Shown: one piece after another, positions 1 to 12,335 of the stretch | Layout of the letters: the number at the start of each line of letters is the position of its first letter | Position numbering within the stretch: the stretch's first letter is position 1 | Origin: Quercus robur | Taxonomy: Eukaryota; Streptophyta; Magnoliopsida; Fagales; Fagaceae | NCBI RefSeq assembly: GCF_932294415.1 | Contig: NC_065536.1 | Coordinates: forward strand, 186,001 to 250,000 | Length of the DNA: 64,000 bases | Direction: 5' to 3' | Notes under the pieces: model-generated | Told to the model about the DNA's origin: nothing | Seen by the model: the letters and a program-made list of their open reading frames with translations, nothing else | The model's database searches: none | Translations under genes and position numbers: made by a program

Positions 1-3000
1 TGTTAACGATAGAGAATTTCAGTCAGCTGTCCCTGCATAGCGCTCAATCATGATTGCCTAAAAGCTATTGAGCAAGGCTAGGCAATGTTTCAATATAGTC
101 CATTGCCTAAGCACAGCATAACGTGTAACGTGCATAATGTCAATTCATACGCCTATTCCAACTTATATACACTACCAGCCTTAAAACACACACACACAAC
201 GACTTCTGAAAAACCCTAAATCTATTGATTTGTAAGGATCTTTTTCTCTAAGTCAATGGTCTATCTAGTCCTTTCTTCTTCTAAACAGTTGGTACAATCA
301 CATTGTAGAAGATGCAATGGAATGTACATAATGAAAAAATGAGAAGGGAAAAAGAAAAAAGAAGAAAATAGTTAGCACACAAAGAAATTACCAGCCTAAA
401 GGATAATAACACAATATGTATTAGTATGCCCACATGATCAGCCAAAAAAAAAAAACAGAACAAATCTTCCAAATGAACAGTATATAATATATTTATGAAA
501 CAAATCCGTGGTTTCACTTGAGAAATTTATGAATCTCTGCCCATAAAACATGATTGACACGTGTTTTCAATCAATAAATGGTGATCTTCCAAATTAACAG
601 TCTAAAATATTTATTAAAAAAAGTTTGGGTTCACTTGAGAAATTTCTGATTTACAAACACGGTTGACACATTTTCTCAATCAAAAACCGAATATCAAATA
701 TATTTAATCCTATTGTGAGAAATTAATTTTTACATGCATACCGACTGATAAAACAAGGGGGAAAAAAAGACATCGACCTACACAAGCAGCAAATCACGAA
801 GTGTTTCAGCCAGAGGACATCACAGCTCATAGCACATGACTGAAATGAGCAAAATGGCTTCTGCAAGAGAAATCTGCAAGGGTAGGGAAACAATATTGAG
901 CATCAGAAACTACGAAAGGCTGTATGGTCTTAAATAGATTGGCTAGCAAGCATTTTCAGCCCTAGGCCAGTCCAAATTCAAGCACAACCAAAATTCTCGC
1001 CTTTCCTCACAAGAAGCAAGCATATCATATTCGTCGACTCCAAACCGAAGGATTTATTTTCCCCTTATTATTACAATCTAAAGAGGCACCAGAAGAAGAG
1101 GCAGATGGCTCAAGAAGTAAAATGAACTTTAGGGTATCCACAAAGCACCTCAAGTGCAAAGACCATTTACCCAATAACAATTACGAGGTCAGGGATGCAA
1201 AAGCCACAAGCCCAGCAGTATTCAAGGAGTCAAAAGAGAATGGATATAAAAATTATACAGATGAGTGAGGAAGGTTGCAAGGAACGAGAACCCCAAATAA
1301 GGCATATAACCAAGGGAAGGATGGATGTAAAAATTATACAGGAAGGTTGAAAGGAATGAGAACCTAGCAAAGGCAAATAATCAAATGGGGACCATACTCA
1401 AGATTTGCAGAAGACAATGAAAGCAGCTGAAATAATTCCATATTGCCTATAACAAGGAAAATAATACAAACAATAAAATCAGGGTTAAGTTATAGAATGT
1501 AGTTTCTCTTATGTAATTAACCTTGAAGACAAATAATTTCAATTACTCGAAGAAACCATTTTGCTGCTTACCGTAGTTGATCTATTATGCTTTTCCTGAG
1601 AATACAACACTAAATTGCATGAAAGGGTATATTACCTCTTTGACAAGATCAAGATCATTTAATGTGGAAACTCCCAAACAACCTACAGCTGTATATACCA
1701 TGTATGGTTTTCTCTCTTTCAAACGCCTACACGTATCTAACACAAACCTGCAAGGGACAAAATTAAGAAAATTTTCAGTACCAAAGCATGAACTACTAAA
1801 AATCGTTCTAAATTGGATGCACAAAATAATTAAAAAATCTTGATAAATTTGTTACACCATTTGCGAAGTTTATTGCATAGAACAGCATCTCCAGTGAGTG
1901 AACCATATTTTAGCTAAAAAGTAACTTTTCTATTTTAGCTAGCCACCTTTCCATTGGTAGGGTTTTTTCTTGTTTTTTGTTTTTCAGATTGAATCACATT
2001 GATCTTTGAGATTGTAGATTTGAGAATTTAGTGGAAATTGGAAATTGCAAACTGTGTTTTGATTTTTTATGATTCATTTCATGACAAGTTTGTGTGTGGC
2101 AACTGTTGTGCTGGTGGTGTTGCCAGAGGTGGTCGTGGTGGGGTTCCTAGCTCAATTTTCAATTTTTACAATTTCTGGGATTTATTTTATCAGGAATTTT
2201 GAGCTTGACTTGTTGTTTTGGAGGTGGGATTGGGAAGTACATTGTTGCTTTTTTCTTAATAGCATTTTTTTTTTTATCAAGTTTATGTTTGGTTGCTAAG
2301 AGAATGTAGGATAAGAGAAAGAATATAAGAAAATTGAGGTTTTTTTTTTTTTCTACTTCCTGTGCTGCTACATCATCTTTTTGTTAGGACATTGACAAAG
2401 AGTTGACAGAAGGGGTTTATTTGGTACAGTGTCAAAGTTGCCAAACCATATTGGTGAAAAGAAAAAATTAAGGGGGTTCTAATTGCAACATCATAAAAGT
2501 TAAGGGGGTCTTAGTGCAATTTACCCTAAAATAACGAATGAAAATGGGGATAGAGAGCTACATTGACCCTCCACATTTGGAGAGACACTAGCAATTACAA
2601 AATTTTCCTAGTGGATAGCAAGTCTGTTGGAGCAACATATTTGGCTAGCTCTGCAAATTCGGGAGAAAAAAATATAAATTAAAAGTAGGTTTTGCCTTAT
2701 CTATTGGAGATTCCCTAAGGAAACCTTAAGTCAGATAACATTAGTGAGAGAGAAAGGATGATACATTCTTCCATCATATGAAAACAGGGAAATGCACATT
2801 TTAAATGTGATGCTTTATGTGTCTTGACAGAGAAATGAAACCCATCATAAAGACTTTTTAATTGTTTAATTTTAAGTCTGAACTTGTGAATGCAATTAAT
2901 TATTATTCAGCAGCAAAAATGTTTGGAATAAAATGGAATATTAGTTATGTCTTGGCAAATTACAAGTTTGCTGACAACCTTGAAACTTTAAAAACTTTAT

Positions 3001-3640
3001 TTGTTCTACCAACTTTATAGACATTATGCTTATGATTTCTCTCTTAAGAAAGCAAGTTGCTTTGAGCAATGTAGATTTATCGAAAAGAGTTGGCTTTTTA
3101 TCATAACATCTTTTGGTTAGTCTTTGTGAGGAATGTTAGATTCTCCAAAGAACTAATTTTGTTGTGTCTTTTATTAGATTGTAATGTGATAATCTTCTTG
3201 ACAAGATGTTTAATTGTCCAAGTGATCTTATGCATTGTTTGTTGGAAAAGGATGCTAGACTACTCTTGTAAATTTCTTGTGAAGAGAAAGATCTAATGGG
3301 GTGCCCGCTTATAGTCAAGTGGAGAAGTTTATACATATTGATGAGGCTTGCTAAAATTCAAATTCTTCATTTTGATGTCATTTTGAATTGGAACGTATGA
3401 AATACGAGTCTTCCTTTTTCAAAGTGTATATTACCCTTATAATGAAATGAATTGTTAAACACCCAACTTATAACAAAATGAATTTAACTTTTATCTGTGT
3501 AAGTTTCAAACCAAACAATAGAACATGAAACTCAAAATCCATCTATAGGACTATTTGCAAATTGTCCAAAAAATTTTCTCCAAGACTAGTTTTAATTATA
3601 GTTCCAGTACATCTTGCTAATTTGAATACTCTTCAAGGAT
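1..3640. other. AT-rich intergenic stretch, no confident gene
   Basis: Apart from the weak exon pair at 820-1747, I see no coding signal. Short ORFs here lack recognisable domains and have the composition of random AT-rich DNA. The ends of a segment at about 1882-2660 carry loosely inverted versions of a GCATCTCCA/TTGCTCCAA motif, which could mark a degraded DNA transposon, but the arms are too short and diverged to call. Confidence 0.4.
820..1747 (-). CDS. Candidate two-exon fragment of an unrecognised gene
   Basis: Two stretches read like exons on the minus strand. The first (1747 down to 1636) has a pyrimidine-rich tract ending in TTGCAG just before it and GTAATA just after it. It encodes 37 residues including FVLDTCRRLKERK and VGCLGVSTL. 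The second (873 down to 820) follows TACCCTTGCAG, is in phase with the first, and reads ISLAEAILLISVMCYEL before a TGA stop. I do not recognise the protein and found no upstream exons with a start codon. The two exons may not belong together. It could be the 3' end of a real gene, a decayed gene remnant, or chance. Phase agreement and two good acceptors are the only support. Confidence 0.25.
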
Positions 3641-4229
3641 TAGGGATGGCAATGGGGTGGGGTGGATCCGGAGGATGGGGTCCTTGTTCTCGCCCTGCAA
3701 GATTTTGTCTTGCCCCATCCCCGCCCCGCATGACGGGGAAAATTTTCTTGCTCTACAACTAATACAATTTTTTTAATGAAACCTATTTCATTAATAAAAA
3801 TATTCTTGAAATTACAACTAAATTTATCCCATCAAATCAAATTAATTTTTAGAAATAATTGAATAATATATCCAAGTGTTTAACAAGACAATCATTAAAA
3901 AAATAAATAAATAAATAAATCTCATAGTATAACACGTGACAAAATAAAGTCAAAGAACCACATTAGGGAAATAAAGTACGCTAATATTGATATGTTTGTT
4001 TAAATAGTAGGGTTTTAGGGTATGAAAAATTTATAATTATAACCCTTAACAATGCGAGGCGGGGCGGAGTGGGTCTAAAAAGTCTAAACTCATTCTCGCA
4101 CCACCCAGTGGTGTGGGGCTAAAATCTTACTCCATACCCGCCCCACCACCTTTTGGGGCGGGGAAAACCCGCATGGGGTGAAGTGGGGAGGGGCGGGTTA
4201 AGCAGGACGGGAAAAAATTGTCATCCCTA
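3641..4229. mobile_element. hAT-type MITE with GC-rich subterminal repeats
   Basis: The element begins TAGGGATGGCAA and ends TTGTCATCCCTA, an imperfect terminal inverted repeat. The flanking 8-mers TCAAGGAT (3633-3640) and ACTAGGAT (4230-4237) match at six of eight positions and look like an aged 8-bp target-site duplication, as hAT elements make. Just inside both ends are runs built from GGGGCGGGG/CCCCGCCCC, while the centre is AT-rich. No transposase ORF is present, so the element is non-autonomous. Confidence 0.65.
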
Positions 4230-4688
4230 ACTAGGATAGCTAACTCCACTTTGTTTGCATGGACAATCTGGAGAGAGATAAGTAACCATAGGTTCACACA
4301 ATTAATGGCACTGAGTTATCAATTCTTGAGCTAAAATCTTTATTTTTGTTTTCATAGTATATGAGTAGTCTATTGGTTTTGGCAGTTTTCGTACCCATTC
4401 CTCTGTTGACTTTGGCACTAGTTTACTAGAGAAACTACACTTATCACTCCTAAGAATTTTGCTAGGACTTGAAAACCGTTCATTGTTGAGACCTAGTATT
4501 GCTGTAGAGTATGATTTTTGCTTGCTCATCAATGTTCTAGGCCTCTTATGACAATGAAAATTGATGGAATTTTCTCCTTTGGTCAGATAAATGGAACCAC
4601 TGGCTATGAAGAGTCTACAGTACATGTAATTATCTTTTGGAGAAACCTTTGTACTACTGAACTATTGCAAGAAACATTATCTGGCGTT

Positions 4689-5611
4689 TTTTTTTTTTTT
4701 TTTTTTTTTTTTTGAGAAACCAGACCTAGGGGCCAAATAATATTCAAGACATAGCAAATTACAAAACATCCCTTGAGACAAGGGGTGCTAGATCGTCAGG
4801 AATAGAGTCTAGCCAAACCTGTAACTCATTACCTGTTTTAGAACGTCTAGCAAGGAAATGAGCAACGAAGTTGCTTACACGCTTAACATGGGTAAAACTA
4901 CAAGCCCGAAAGCCAGAAGCTAGGACCAGAGAGTCTTGTAAAACATGTCCATACTCAGGCTGATGCACCTTTTTGGCCAGCAAAGCTTTAATAATTTGCT
5001 ATGCATCTCCTTCAAAAACAGTATCCATTAAGTTCAGCTCCTTAGCAAAGATCAAGGCTCTACGACAGGCTAAAGCTTCAACAATAGCTGCTGAGATTGG
5101 AATTGGAATTCGCTCAGCCAAGGCACCAATCACCCTTCCACAGGAATCACGAATGACCACTCCTAGTCCTGCTGCATTCAACTTCGAGAAGATAGCCCCA
5201 TCAAAATTGATTTTGAAGTGATTTGGAATGGAAGGAATCCATCTAGGGCTCTCGTAGCAGCTGCTGGAACTCTTCGATCATCTTTCTGTGCTGTTTTAAA
5301 GTCCATCAAATACACTTCAGCTTTGGTCCGAATTTGGTGATATTCAAGGATAGATTCATCCATATGTGCTGCATTTCTTCTGCCCTAAATTAACCACATA
5401 ATCACAGCCAGCAAGTCAATATCCAAACTATTCTTCCTCATGAACAAATCTGCTAAGAGGTTAGCAAAATGAATGAACTTCTGCTCACCGCACTTCCGTA
5501 GTTCTCTATCATCTTCCCAAATCACTAGCAGCCTTCTATAGCTCCACAAAGTGTGGATCGTATCTTCACCATCAGATTTACAAAAAGGGCAGTAAGTTGA
5601 TGTCACTACTT
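4689..5611 (-). mobile_element. 5'-truncated LINE, 3' end with RNase H domain
   Basis: On the minus strand, broken reading frames cover the end of a plant LINE ORF2. A zinc-finger RT-associated segment (CPFCKSDGEDTIHTLW) is followed by an RNase H-like domain with GLGVVIRDSCGRV, EALACRRAL and VFEGDA. At least one stop codon and two frame changes break it. The poly(A) tail appears as a T run on the plus strand at 4687-4713. The sequence TCTGGCGTT at 4680-4688 and TCCGGCGTT at 5612-5620 look like a 9-bp target-site duplication with one mismatch. This is the expected form of a dead-on-arrival insertion with only the last ~0.9 kb copied. Confidence 0.8.
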
Positions 5612-5643
5612 TCCGGCGTTATTGATTATTTTGTACCTTTTGG

Positions 5644-5703
5644 CACATGTAAATGTTGGGCTGCACATGTAAATGTTGGGCTACACATGTGAGTGATGTC
5701 CGA
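5644..5703. repeat. Tandem repeat, 20-bp unit, about three copies
   Basis: The unit CACATGTAAATGTTGGGCT plus one variable base occurs twice head to tail (5644-5663 and 5664-5683). A third, diverged copy starts with CACATGTGAGTG at 5684. Confidence 0.7.
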
Positions 5704-5929
5704 CATTAAATAATAATAAGAAGAATGAGTAGTTTATATAACATAATTGAGCGCACATACCTATTGGGTTTAAGCCTTTTTGGTTAAAGTGTGTTTCTAT
5801 ATGTGCAAACCCTTGCCAGGGAGTTGAGGGCTTCAAAAAGTAGATATTCAAGGAGGTAAGACTTTTATTTTTGCTCCACTTTCTTAGAATCATGTGTTAT
5901 AATGGTCAAAAAAGTTTTTGTCAATGATA

Positions 5930-6061
5930 GGTCTGTTTGGTAATATTGTTTTAGTAACATTATTTAAGTGTTGTGGAAATATGTGTGGATGAAAAAGTGT
6001 TGTGGAAATATATTATATTCTTTAAACAACGAAAACTTTAAACAACATAACCAAACAGGCC
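5930..6061. mobile_element. Short hAT-like MITE, about 130 bp
   Basis: The left end GGTCTGTTTGGTAATATTG and the reverse complement of the right end, GGCCTGTTTGGTTATGTTG, form a terminal inverted repeat of about 20 bp with few mismatches. The type with ends reading GGCCTGTTTGGT is a common small plant MITE. No flanking duplication is clear. A related copy lies at 13437-13576. Confidence 0.6.
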
Positions 6062-6583
6062 CCTTTTTATTATGGCTTTAATTGAACTCTTGTTATCATG
6101 GATTCATGGTTATTTAATCAAAATGCACATATTAATAAACTTTTTGTTCATTTTTTGTATCACTTCCCAAGTTAATTTCAAAGAAGCTCTTTAAATTTAA
6201 ATTTTTCTTTGTAATGTGATTGTGAAATTTGAATGAATTTGTAAGCAAGAAATAGGTCAAAATCACCAAGAAAACTTCCTTGTGAGTCACCAGCACACTC
6301 CTCAGCGAGTTATCCTCCCTAGTATATCATAAATCATCAAGGGTTTCCTCGTAAGTTAGAACTACCATGGTCACTTGTGCATATATCTTGCGAGATCTGA
6401 ATATGTAGGCATAAACCCCATACAAGTCAGAATAAAAGAGATAGAGATAGAGATGAAAGCCATCCAGAGGCAAAAGCATCACCAAAATAGAAGAGGTAGA
6501 GATAGAGAAAGACGACAAGTTTTACCTAGAGGCGCAAGCCACTCAGAGAAGTTTAAGGCTAAGGCCCCAGATGGATACCACAG

Positions 6584-6615
<32 letters not shown>

Positions 6616-6892
6616 CCTTTTAAGCTCGTAAGAGCACCTTATTTGTTTGGTTGATGGTTGTGGCCATTGGTCATGTTTATTTTTTCTTTTCAATGACTCT
6701 AGGATAGTGAGTCACTTGCCTTTTTTTTGCAATTGGCAAAACAGGTTCTAGGATAATGAACCTGTCATTGCTCATTTCCTAAAAAATAAAGGTGGGACTT
6801 CGGACATACGAATCCCATGCAACTCTGCAGAGTTGCTCCCCGCCCCATGTATGCATATTGTTTGCCATGTGCATGGGTTGGGCCTGAGTCAT
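6062..6892. other. Intergenic, simple repeats only
   Basis: No gene is visible. There is a purine-rich patch with GAGATA-like repeats around 6438-6520 and a TA dinucleotide run at about 6586-6615. Confidence 0.5.
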
Positions 6893-8195
6893 TGATGTGC
6901 ATGAAATATATACAATAAATTACCATCAAACTTGCATAGTTAGCCTTATTTTTATATTATTTTGTGACTAATTATATATTATATTTGTTTTGTGGAAAAT
7001 AAAGGCTATTCACAATTGAGAAGCTGAACAAGTCACAAGTTGAATGCAAAGTGGGGCTAGGCCAATTATAAAGCCAACTCTAGAGAAAGAGCTTGCCATG
7101 AAGTAAAGATTCAGCCCGAAGAAGTAGAGCATCCAGTCCAAGCGTGAATTCAAGAAGAAGCCCAAGGTGCAATTCAACATGGATGAAGTTTGCTAGGAAA
7201 GAAACTACAATCAAGCACAGGTGTCACAATAGAAAATAAGTCAACGTGGTGGGCTTTGGAAATCAACCACTAATTGAATTGTTGTTGTGGGCCTCCGTAT
7301 TACTTCACCAAAGCATGTACCTGAAGTCTTAGTGCATGGCTTGGAATATGAAATCCTAGTTCCACTTGCATTAGGATGAGGCATAGTATCAGGCGGTGTA
7401 AGCAAGTATATAAATAGAGAGCAAAACAGAATAATATGGGGACTGAACATATAGAGGCTGCAGCTAGTAGGACTGGTGCGTAGGAGCAGAACGTATTCTT
7501 TTTGTCTGTGGCTTTTCTCTAGCACTTTGACTATTTTTTTCTCTATTTTATTTGTTTAGTTTAATGGTTAGTATTTTATTTTTATGTTTTCTTTCAATTA
7601 CTATGAGTAGCTAAATTTATAATTAAGGTTGAGGATGAAACCTTGTTAAGGATTATCAGTAATATTTATGTGATTTGATTTTTCCCACAATAAATGTTCT
7701 TTAATGATTTAAATTGTTCTTGCTTTATATCAATTGACTAAGATGAGATTCTAGATATGAGTTCAATCATGTTTTTCTCATGATTTAGGATTTGTCTTAA
7801 TTAATTGAATGCTTGGTTAATTAATTCTTGATTATAAAATTAGATATCTCTTGTGATTTGTCTGTCAATGGATACAATTTATGATTTGATTTTTAGAATT
7901 GGATATATCTTGTGATTTGTTTGGCTACGGACACAATTGATAGTTCGGTTTTATACTTAAGAAGCGAAGAAGAACATGCTTTAGATTTTCCATGATAGCA
8001 AGATTGATTTCTAGATTATCATGTAGTGAGTTGGGAAAAATTAATGATCATAAATATATATTGATATGACTTACAAGGTGGATTCCAAAACCTTAATTCC
8101 TTTCTCTTGATTGTTTACATCTTTTTATTGCTTTATATCTTTTTGGTTAGTTTAACTATTTGTTTAATTTTATTATTTGTTTAGTATATTTAATT

Positions 8196-8234
<39 letters not shown>

Positions 8235-8385
8235 AATTTTTATTAAACTAGATTAGGATTAATTTGGTTAAGGTTTAATTAATTTTCCTACATTCATACA
8301 AGTCCCTGTGGGTTCGACCTCGTTCTTGTCCAACTATACTTCGGTACGATTCGTACACTTGCGAGTATTTTAAAATTTCACAACA
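6893..8385 (+). mobile_element. Probable solo LTR of an LTR retrotransposon
   Basis: The block begins TGATGTGCATG and ends TTTCACAACA, with TG/CA termini and flanks GTCAT (6888-6892) and GTCGT (8386-8390) that look like a 5-bp target-site duplication with one mismatch. A TATA box, TATATAAATAG, lies near 7407, as expected at a U3/R border. The 3' part carries GTCCCTGTGGGTTCGACC, a phrase I associate with plant LTR retrotransposon ends. A run of 35 A at 8198-8232 sits inside. No primer-binding site or coding region follows. The boundaries are inferred from termini and flanks only. Confidence 0.5.
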
Positions 8386-8465
8386 GTCGTACATCGAAAT
8401 AAAATGTTTTGTCTCTTATTCTTTTGATTTCGTTAGTGGGGCTCATGAATCTAAAGAGGGGAATT

Positions 8466-10030
8466 TGTAGATGCCGCATTTTGTACCCCTTACAACTTGG
8501 GCCCCCGTTCCCTAATGATATTGGAATTCTAAAGCCCTAGGTTGGTTTAGGGCTTAATCAGATTGAAATTAACTAGTGGAAAGTGTTTTTGGAAAAATAT
8601 AACTCTTTTTTGAACTAAAATAAGCTTCTTCTTTTTTTGGAAAAGAAAGGTCACGGAAGCCTTAGGGTGCGCACCCTCAAGGCTTATGTACGCATGCTTC
8701 ATGCATGCGTGAGCATACACGAGCATGCATGTGCATGTTAGGGTTCCAGAAACTATGAAAGACAAGTTTTTCTACATTAAAGGAGATGTTTGGAATGAAT
8801 CCTACATCATCTAGGAGCTGTTCTAAACCCCAATTTTCAATTATAAAGGGCTATACAAGATACATTTTCAAAACACATAGAAAATCTTAAGGGAAAACAC
8901 AAGATTCACTAAAAATGGTGAATCAGAGACGGAGTTTTTCATAAAACATCATCAAGTCCATATTTTTCTGATTGACACATTTTCTGGTCCTGATCTTCGA
9001 GTTTCAAAGTTTGCTAATCATTTTTTATTTGATTATGAATAGATAAACTAAGGGGAACGGCCAAAATCAAGCTAATAAGCTTTGTGTTTTGAGGTATAAT
9101 GTTCTAGTCCCTTTTCTTTGTTTTAATTCTTTTTTTCCTGTGTTTTTCTTCTTTGTTTATATTATAACATGTTCGTTAAGCCTAGGTTTTCTTCCTTTTA
9201 ATATTTTAAGCATGTTAGGTTGCTAGATTTTAGTTTCTATGTTAATGTGTTCTTGCTTTCTGGGTTAGGCTTTTAGGGCGTGTATGCATACGCATGCACA
9301 CACATACTCGAAGTACACATACACATACAACTAGGTTGTGCGTGTAGGCCCTATGTATCCGCATGCATATTTGTGCCCAGAAACCCTAATCCAACCTTTT
9401 TTGCTTCCATTTCTTTATTTTATATGCTTTTGTCTTGATCCTCTTTATACTTATGAGTCTCTACCTCCATGTTTTGCTTGTTGTTTGTTCTTCACATGCT
9501 AGATTAGGGTTTCTTTTCTTTTCTTTCTTTGTTATGCTATGAACATGCATTGATACATAGGTACTATGGTGTAGTAAGGTAAGTTATGCATTTATATGAA
9601 CATGCATTTGTTTGGAATATGATTTTGTTAATGAGTATGAACATGCTTGGTTGGATGATGGGTTCTTGATGTTTAGATACCTATTACATATTTGTTTGGT
9701 GCTGATAGATGCATGATAGATGTACGCTAGATTTGAGATGTGATATGCATGATAAATGTATGTTAGGATTTGGGGATGATATGATACCATGTTATTTGCT
9801 AGATGCATGTTAGCATGTGTGTGAGTCTAGAATGATAAATATTGAATTTTCCTTTAATGAGATTAAGAAGTAAGACACAATAAGTGGAAGCTGACCCACA
9901 GGTCAGGTGGGGTTGGGTGCCTAACACCTTCCCATCCCTATATCTAAACTTTGGACACGTGTTCTGGTAGTAAGATCAGTCATTTCCTGAAAAAGCATTA
10001 TATTATGGTTCCTAGACCTAATCTAGGTAG
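8466..10030 (+). mobile_element. LTR-like block C1, Gypsy-type
   Basis: The block starts TGTAGATGCCGCATTTTGTA and shares several long stretches with the block at 10285-12335: the start motif, a GCATGC/GTACGC-rich patch, a region with repeated GATAGATGTATG, and the end zone with GCCTAACACCTTCCC and TGGTTCCTAGAC. The end zone then reads CTAGGTAGCAACTCC, resembling the primer-binding region after some plant Gypsy LTRs. There is no coding region. The right boundary is approximate. Confidence 0.45.
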
Positions 10031-10284
10031 CAACTCCATGTTTTTCTCCACCACGGCCCACTTAACCAAGTTGTACTCCCCCTGGATTGCACCCACAGTC
10101 AGTTGTTATAACTATTCTAAAAAAACTGTCCCAGTTGTTTGAAAAAGATATCACAACCATCATAAGACAGTTGTTGCTTGGGGCTAAAGTAGTTGAGGTC
10201 AATTAGATAATGTCAGGCTACTAGAGAGAATATTTAGCATTTATTTCATGGATTTAGTTGAAAATGGTAAGATCACTGTTAAGG

Positions 10285-12335
10285 ATCATAGACACTGCAT
10301 TTTGTACCCGTTAATAAATTTGGTCCCCGGCCCCAATGATTAGCTTGATATATATCAACCAAGGGTAATTAAAGTGGTTCACAATAGTTTGGAAGTAATC
10401 ACAATTCAAAGTACTCAAATCGCTTTGAAATCAATACTGAAAAATGACCTTTGCTCACTGTTTTGACCATAACTTTTGATCCACAAAGAAATTTTGAGTG
10501 CTGCTTATTCCATTGGAAAGTAGACATCCTGGACTTCAATTTGAACACAAATGTTGCCTAATTTGGACTTATATTAAGTAGTTATGACCATTTGAAGTTG
10601 GGACAACTGGGTAGTCCAATTTTCTGGGTTTTAAAACTTCATTTTAAGGGTCAAAAACATCATGCTTTGATGTGGGCCAGCTCATAGACCCTTGGAGCAT
10701 TCAAAGACATAAAAAATCCCCAAAAACCCTAATTTTAACTTATAATTACTCATCTTATGCCTTCAATCAAAACCCTAGCTAGAGAGAGTGATCTTTTGGC
10801 CTCCATCTTCTCTAAAACCCTAATTCTCTTTTCCAAAACTCCCACATAGCACCTTTGCATGTCTTTTACAAATTAAAAATCTCTGTTTAGTTAGTTCTAA
10901 GGCAGAAACTATTTTTCCAATTTGATTTCTCAAAACCTTTTTCAAAACTAATCTTGTTCTTGAGTTGTGATTATCAAAAACTATTGTATTCTTTAATTCT
11001 CTTGTTCTCTCAACTTTATCTTTGTGTTGTAGGCACCGAAGGGCCGATTAAATATCAATCAAGTGTGTTTTCATAGGCAAGGTGACTCTCCCTTCATGGC
11101 TTTTCCTTGAATTGGATCTTTTATAACTTGTTCTTGTTGTACTTAATTGATTTATATGTTGTATATTCTATAGAAATATGATTTGATTCTATTTAGTTTT
11201 GATTTGTTGTGTCTCACCATATTTTGATTAGAGAGTTAAATATTTGGATATTTTGTTGAACATGTGTTGATGTGTTAAGTGTGTTCTTGTTTGTTGTTAG
11301 ATCCAATGCATGTTTAGGAATAGATTTTTTTTTTTTTTTTTTGTTTATTTTGGATATTTTTGTTGTTAGTTTAGGTTGTTTTTTTTAAAAAAATATTAGA
11401 AGCATGTTAGGTTGTTAGTTTCTTTAGTTTTTGTTTATGCTTAGTTTCTGTGTATTTTTACTACAGTTTCTGGGGGCATGTCTACGCACGCATAATTTTA
11501 TATGCACACGTAGGCTTGCAGTATGCGTACGCATGCAACTGGCCTGTGTACGCAGGCTTATGTATGCGCATGCATACTTCAGCCCAAAAACCTTAATTCG
11601 AGTTTTTGTGCTTCTTTTTCTTTATTTTCTTGTGTCATATGCCTCTGTTTTGGCTCTTTTTTTTATGTTTTTTGAGTCTCTAGTCCTCTGTTTAATTGTT
11701 TGCTTTCCTTTAACATGCTATATTAGGGTTTTCTTTTCTTTTCTTTCTTTTCTTTTCTCGCTTTAATACCATGAACATGCATTCACATGTCCATTCATTA
11801 ATGCATAGGTGCTGAGATGCAGTAAGGTAAGTCATGCATCCACATGAACATGCATTGGACATATATTTAAAGATGAGTTGAACATATTTTGTTGGGTGAT
11901 GTGTTCTTGATGTCTAGAATGAAATCACATGTTTCTTTGATGTTGCCATGTCTATGTTTCTACCCTTGTGATATCTTGTTGTTTGTTGCCTTCGGTGAGA
12001 TGATATGATATGCATGATAGATGTATGCTAGGCTTGATGTTAGTTGCCATGATAGATGTATGTTAGGGTTTCTGGGATGATTGATGCCATGTTGATTGTT
12101 AGATGTATGTTAGTGTGTGTGTGAGTATAGATAACAATATTGAATGAGCTTTTAATGAGATTAAGACGTAAGACACAATAATTGAAAGCTGACCCATGGA
12201 TCGGGTGGGGTTAGGTGCCTAACACCTTACTATCCCTATACCTAAACTCTGAACTCATACTCTGGTAGTAAGACTAGTCCTTCCACGTAAGGGCGCTATA
12301 TTTATGGTTCCTAGACTTAATCTAGGTGGCGACTT
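10285..12335 (+). mobile_element. LTR-like block C2, related to C1
   Basis: This is a longer, diverged relative of the block at 8466-10030 in the same orientation, starting around ACACTGCATTTTGTACCCG and ending near CTAGGTGGCGACTTC. It contains a patch of alternating purine/pyrimidine GCATGC and GTACGC words at about 11475-11575. Only about 250 bp separate the two blocks, so if they were the 5' and 3' LTRs of one element its interior has been lost. Independent insertions are equally possible. Confidence 0.45.

Noticed and set aside
3562-3762. Gly-rich ORF at the left end of the GC-rich element
   Set aside because: It is produced by the GGGGTGGGG subterminal repeats of the MITE.
11431-11766. 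111-residue ORF rich in Phe and Leu
   Set aside because: It translates the T-rich and palindromic part of an LTR-like block. No domain, and the related block C1 does not conserve the frame.
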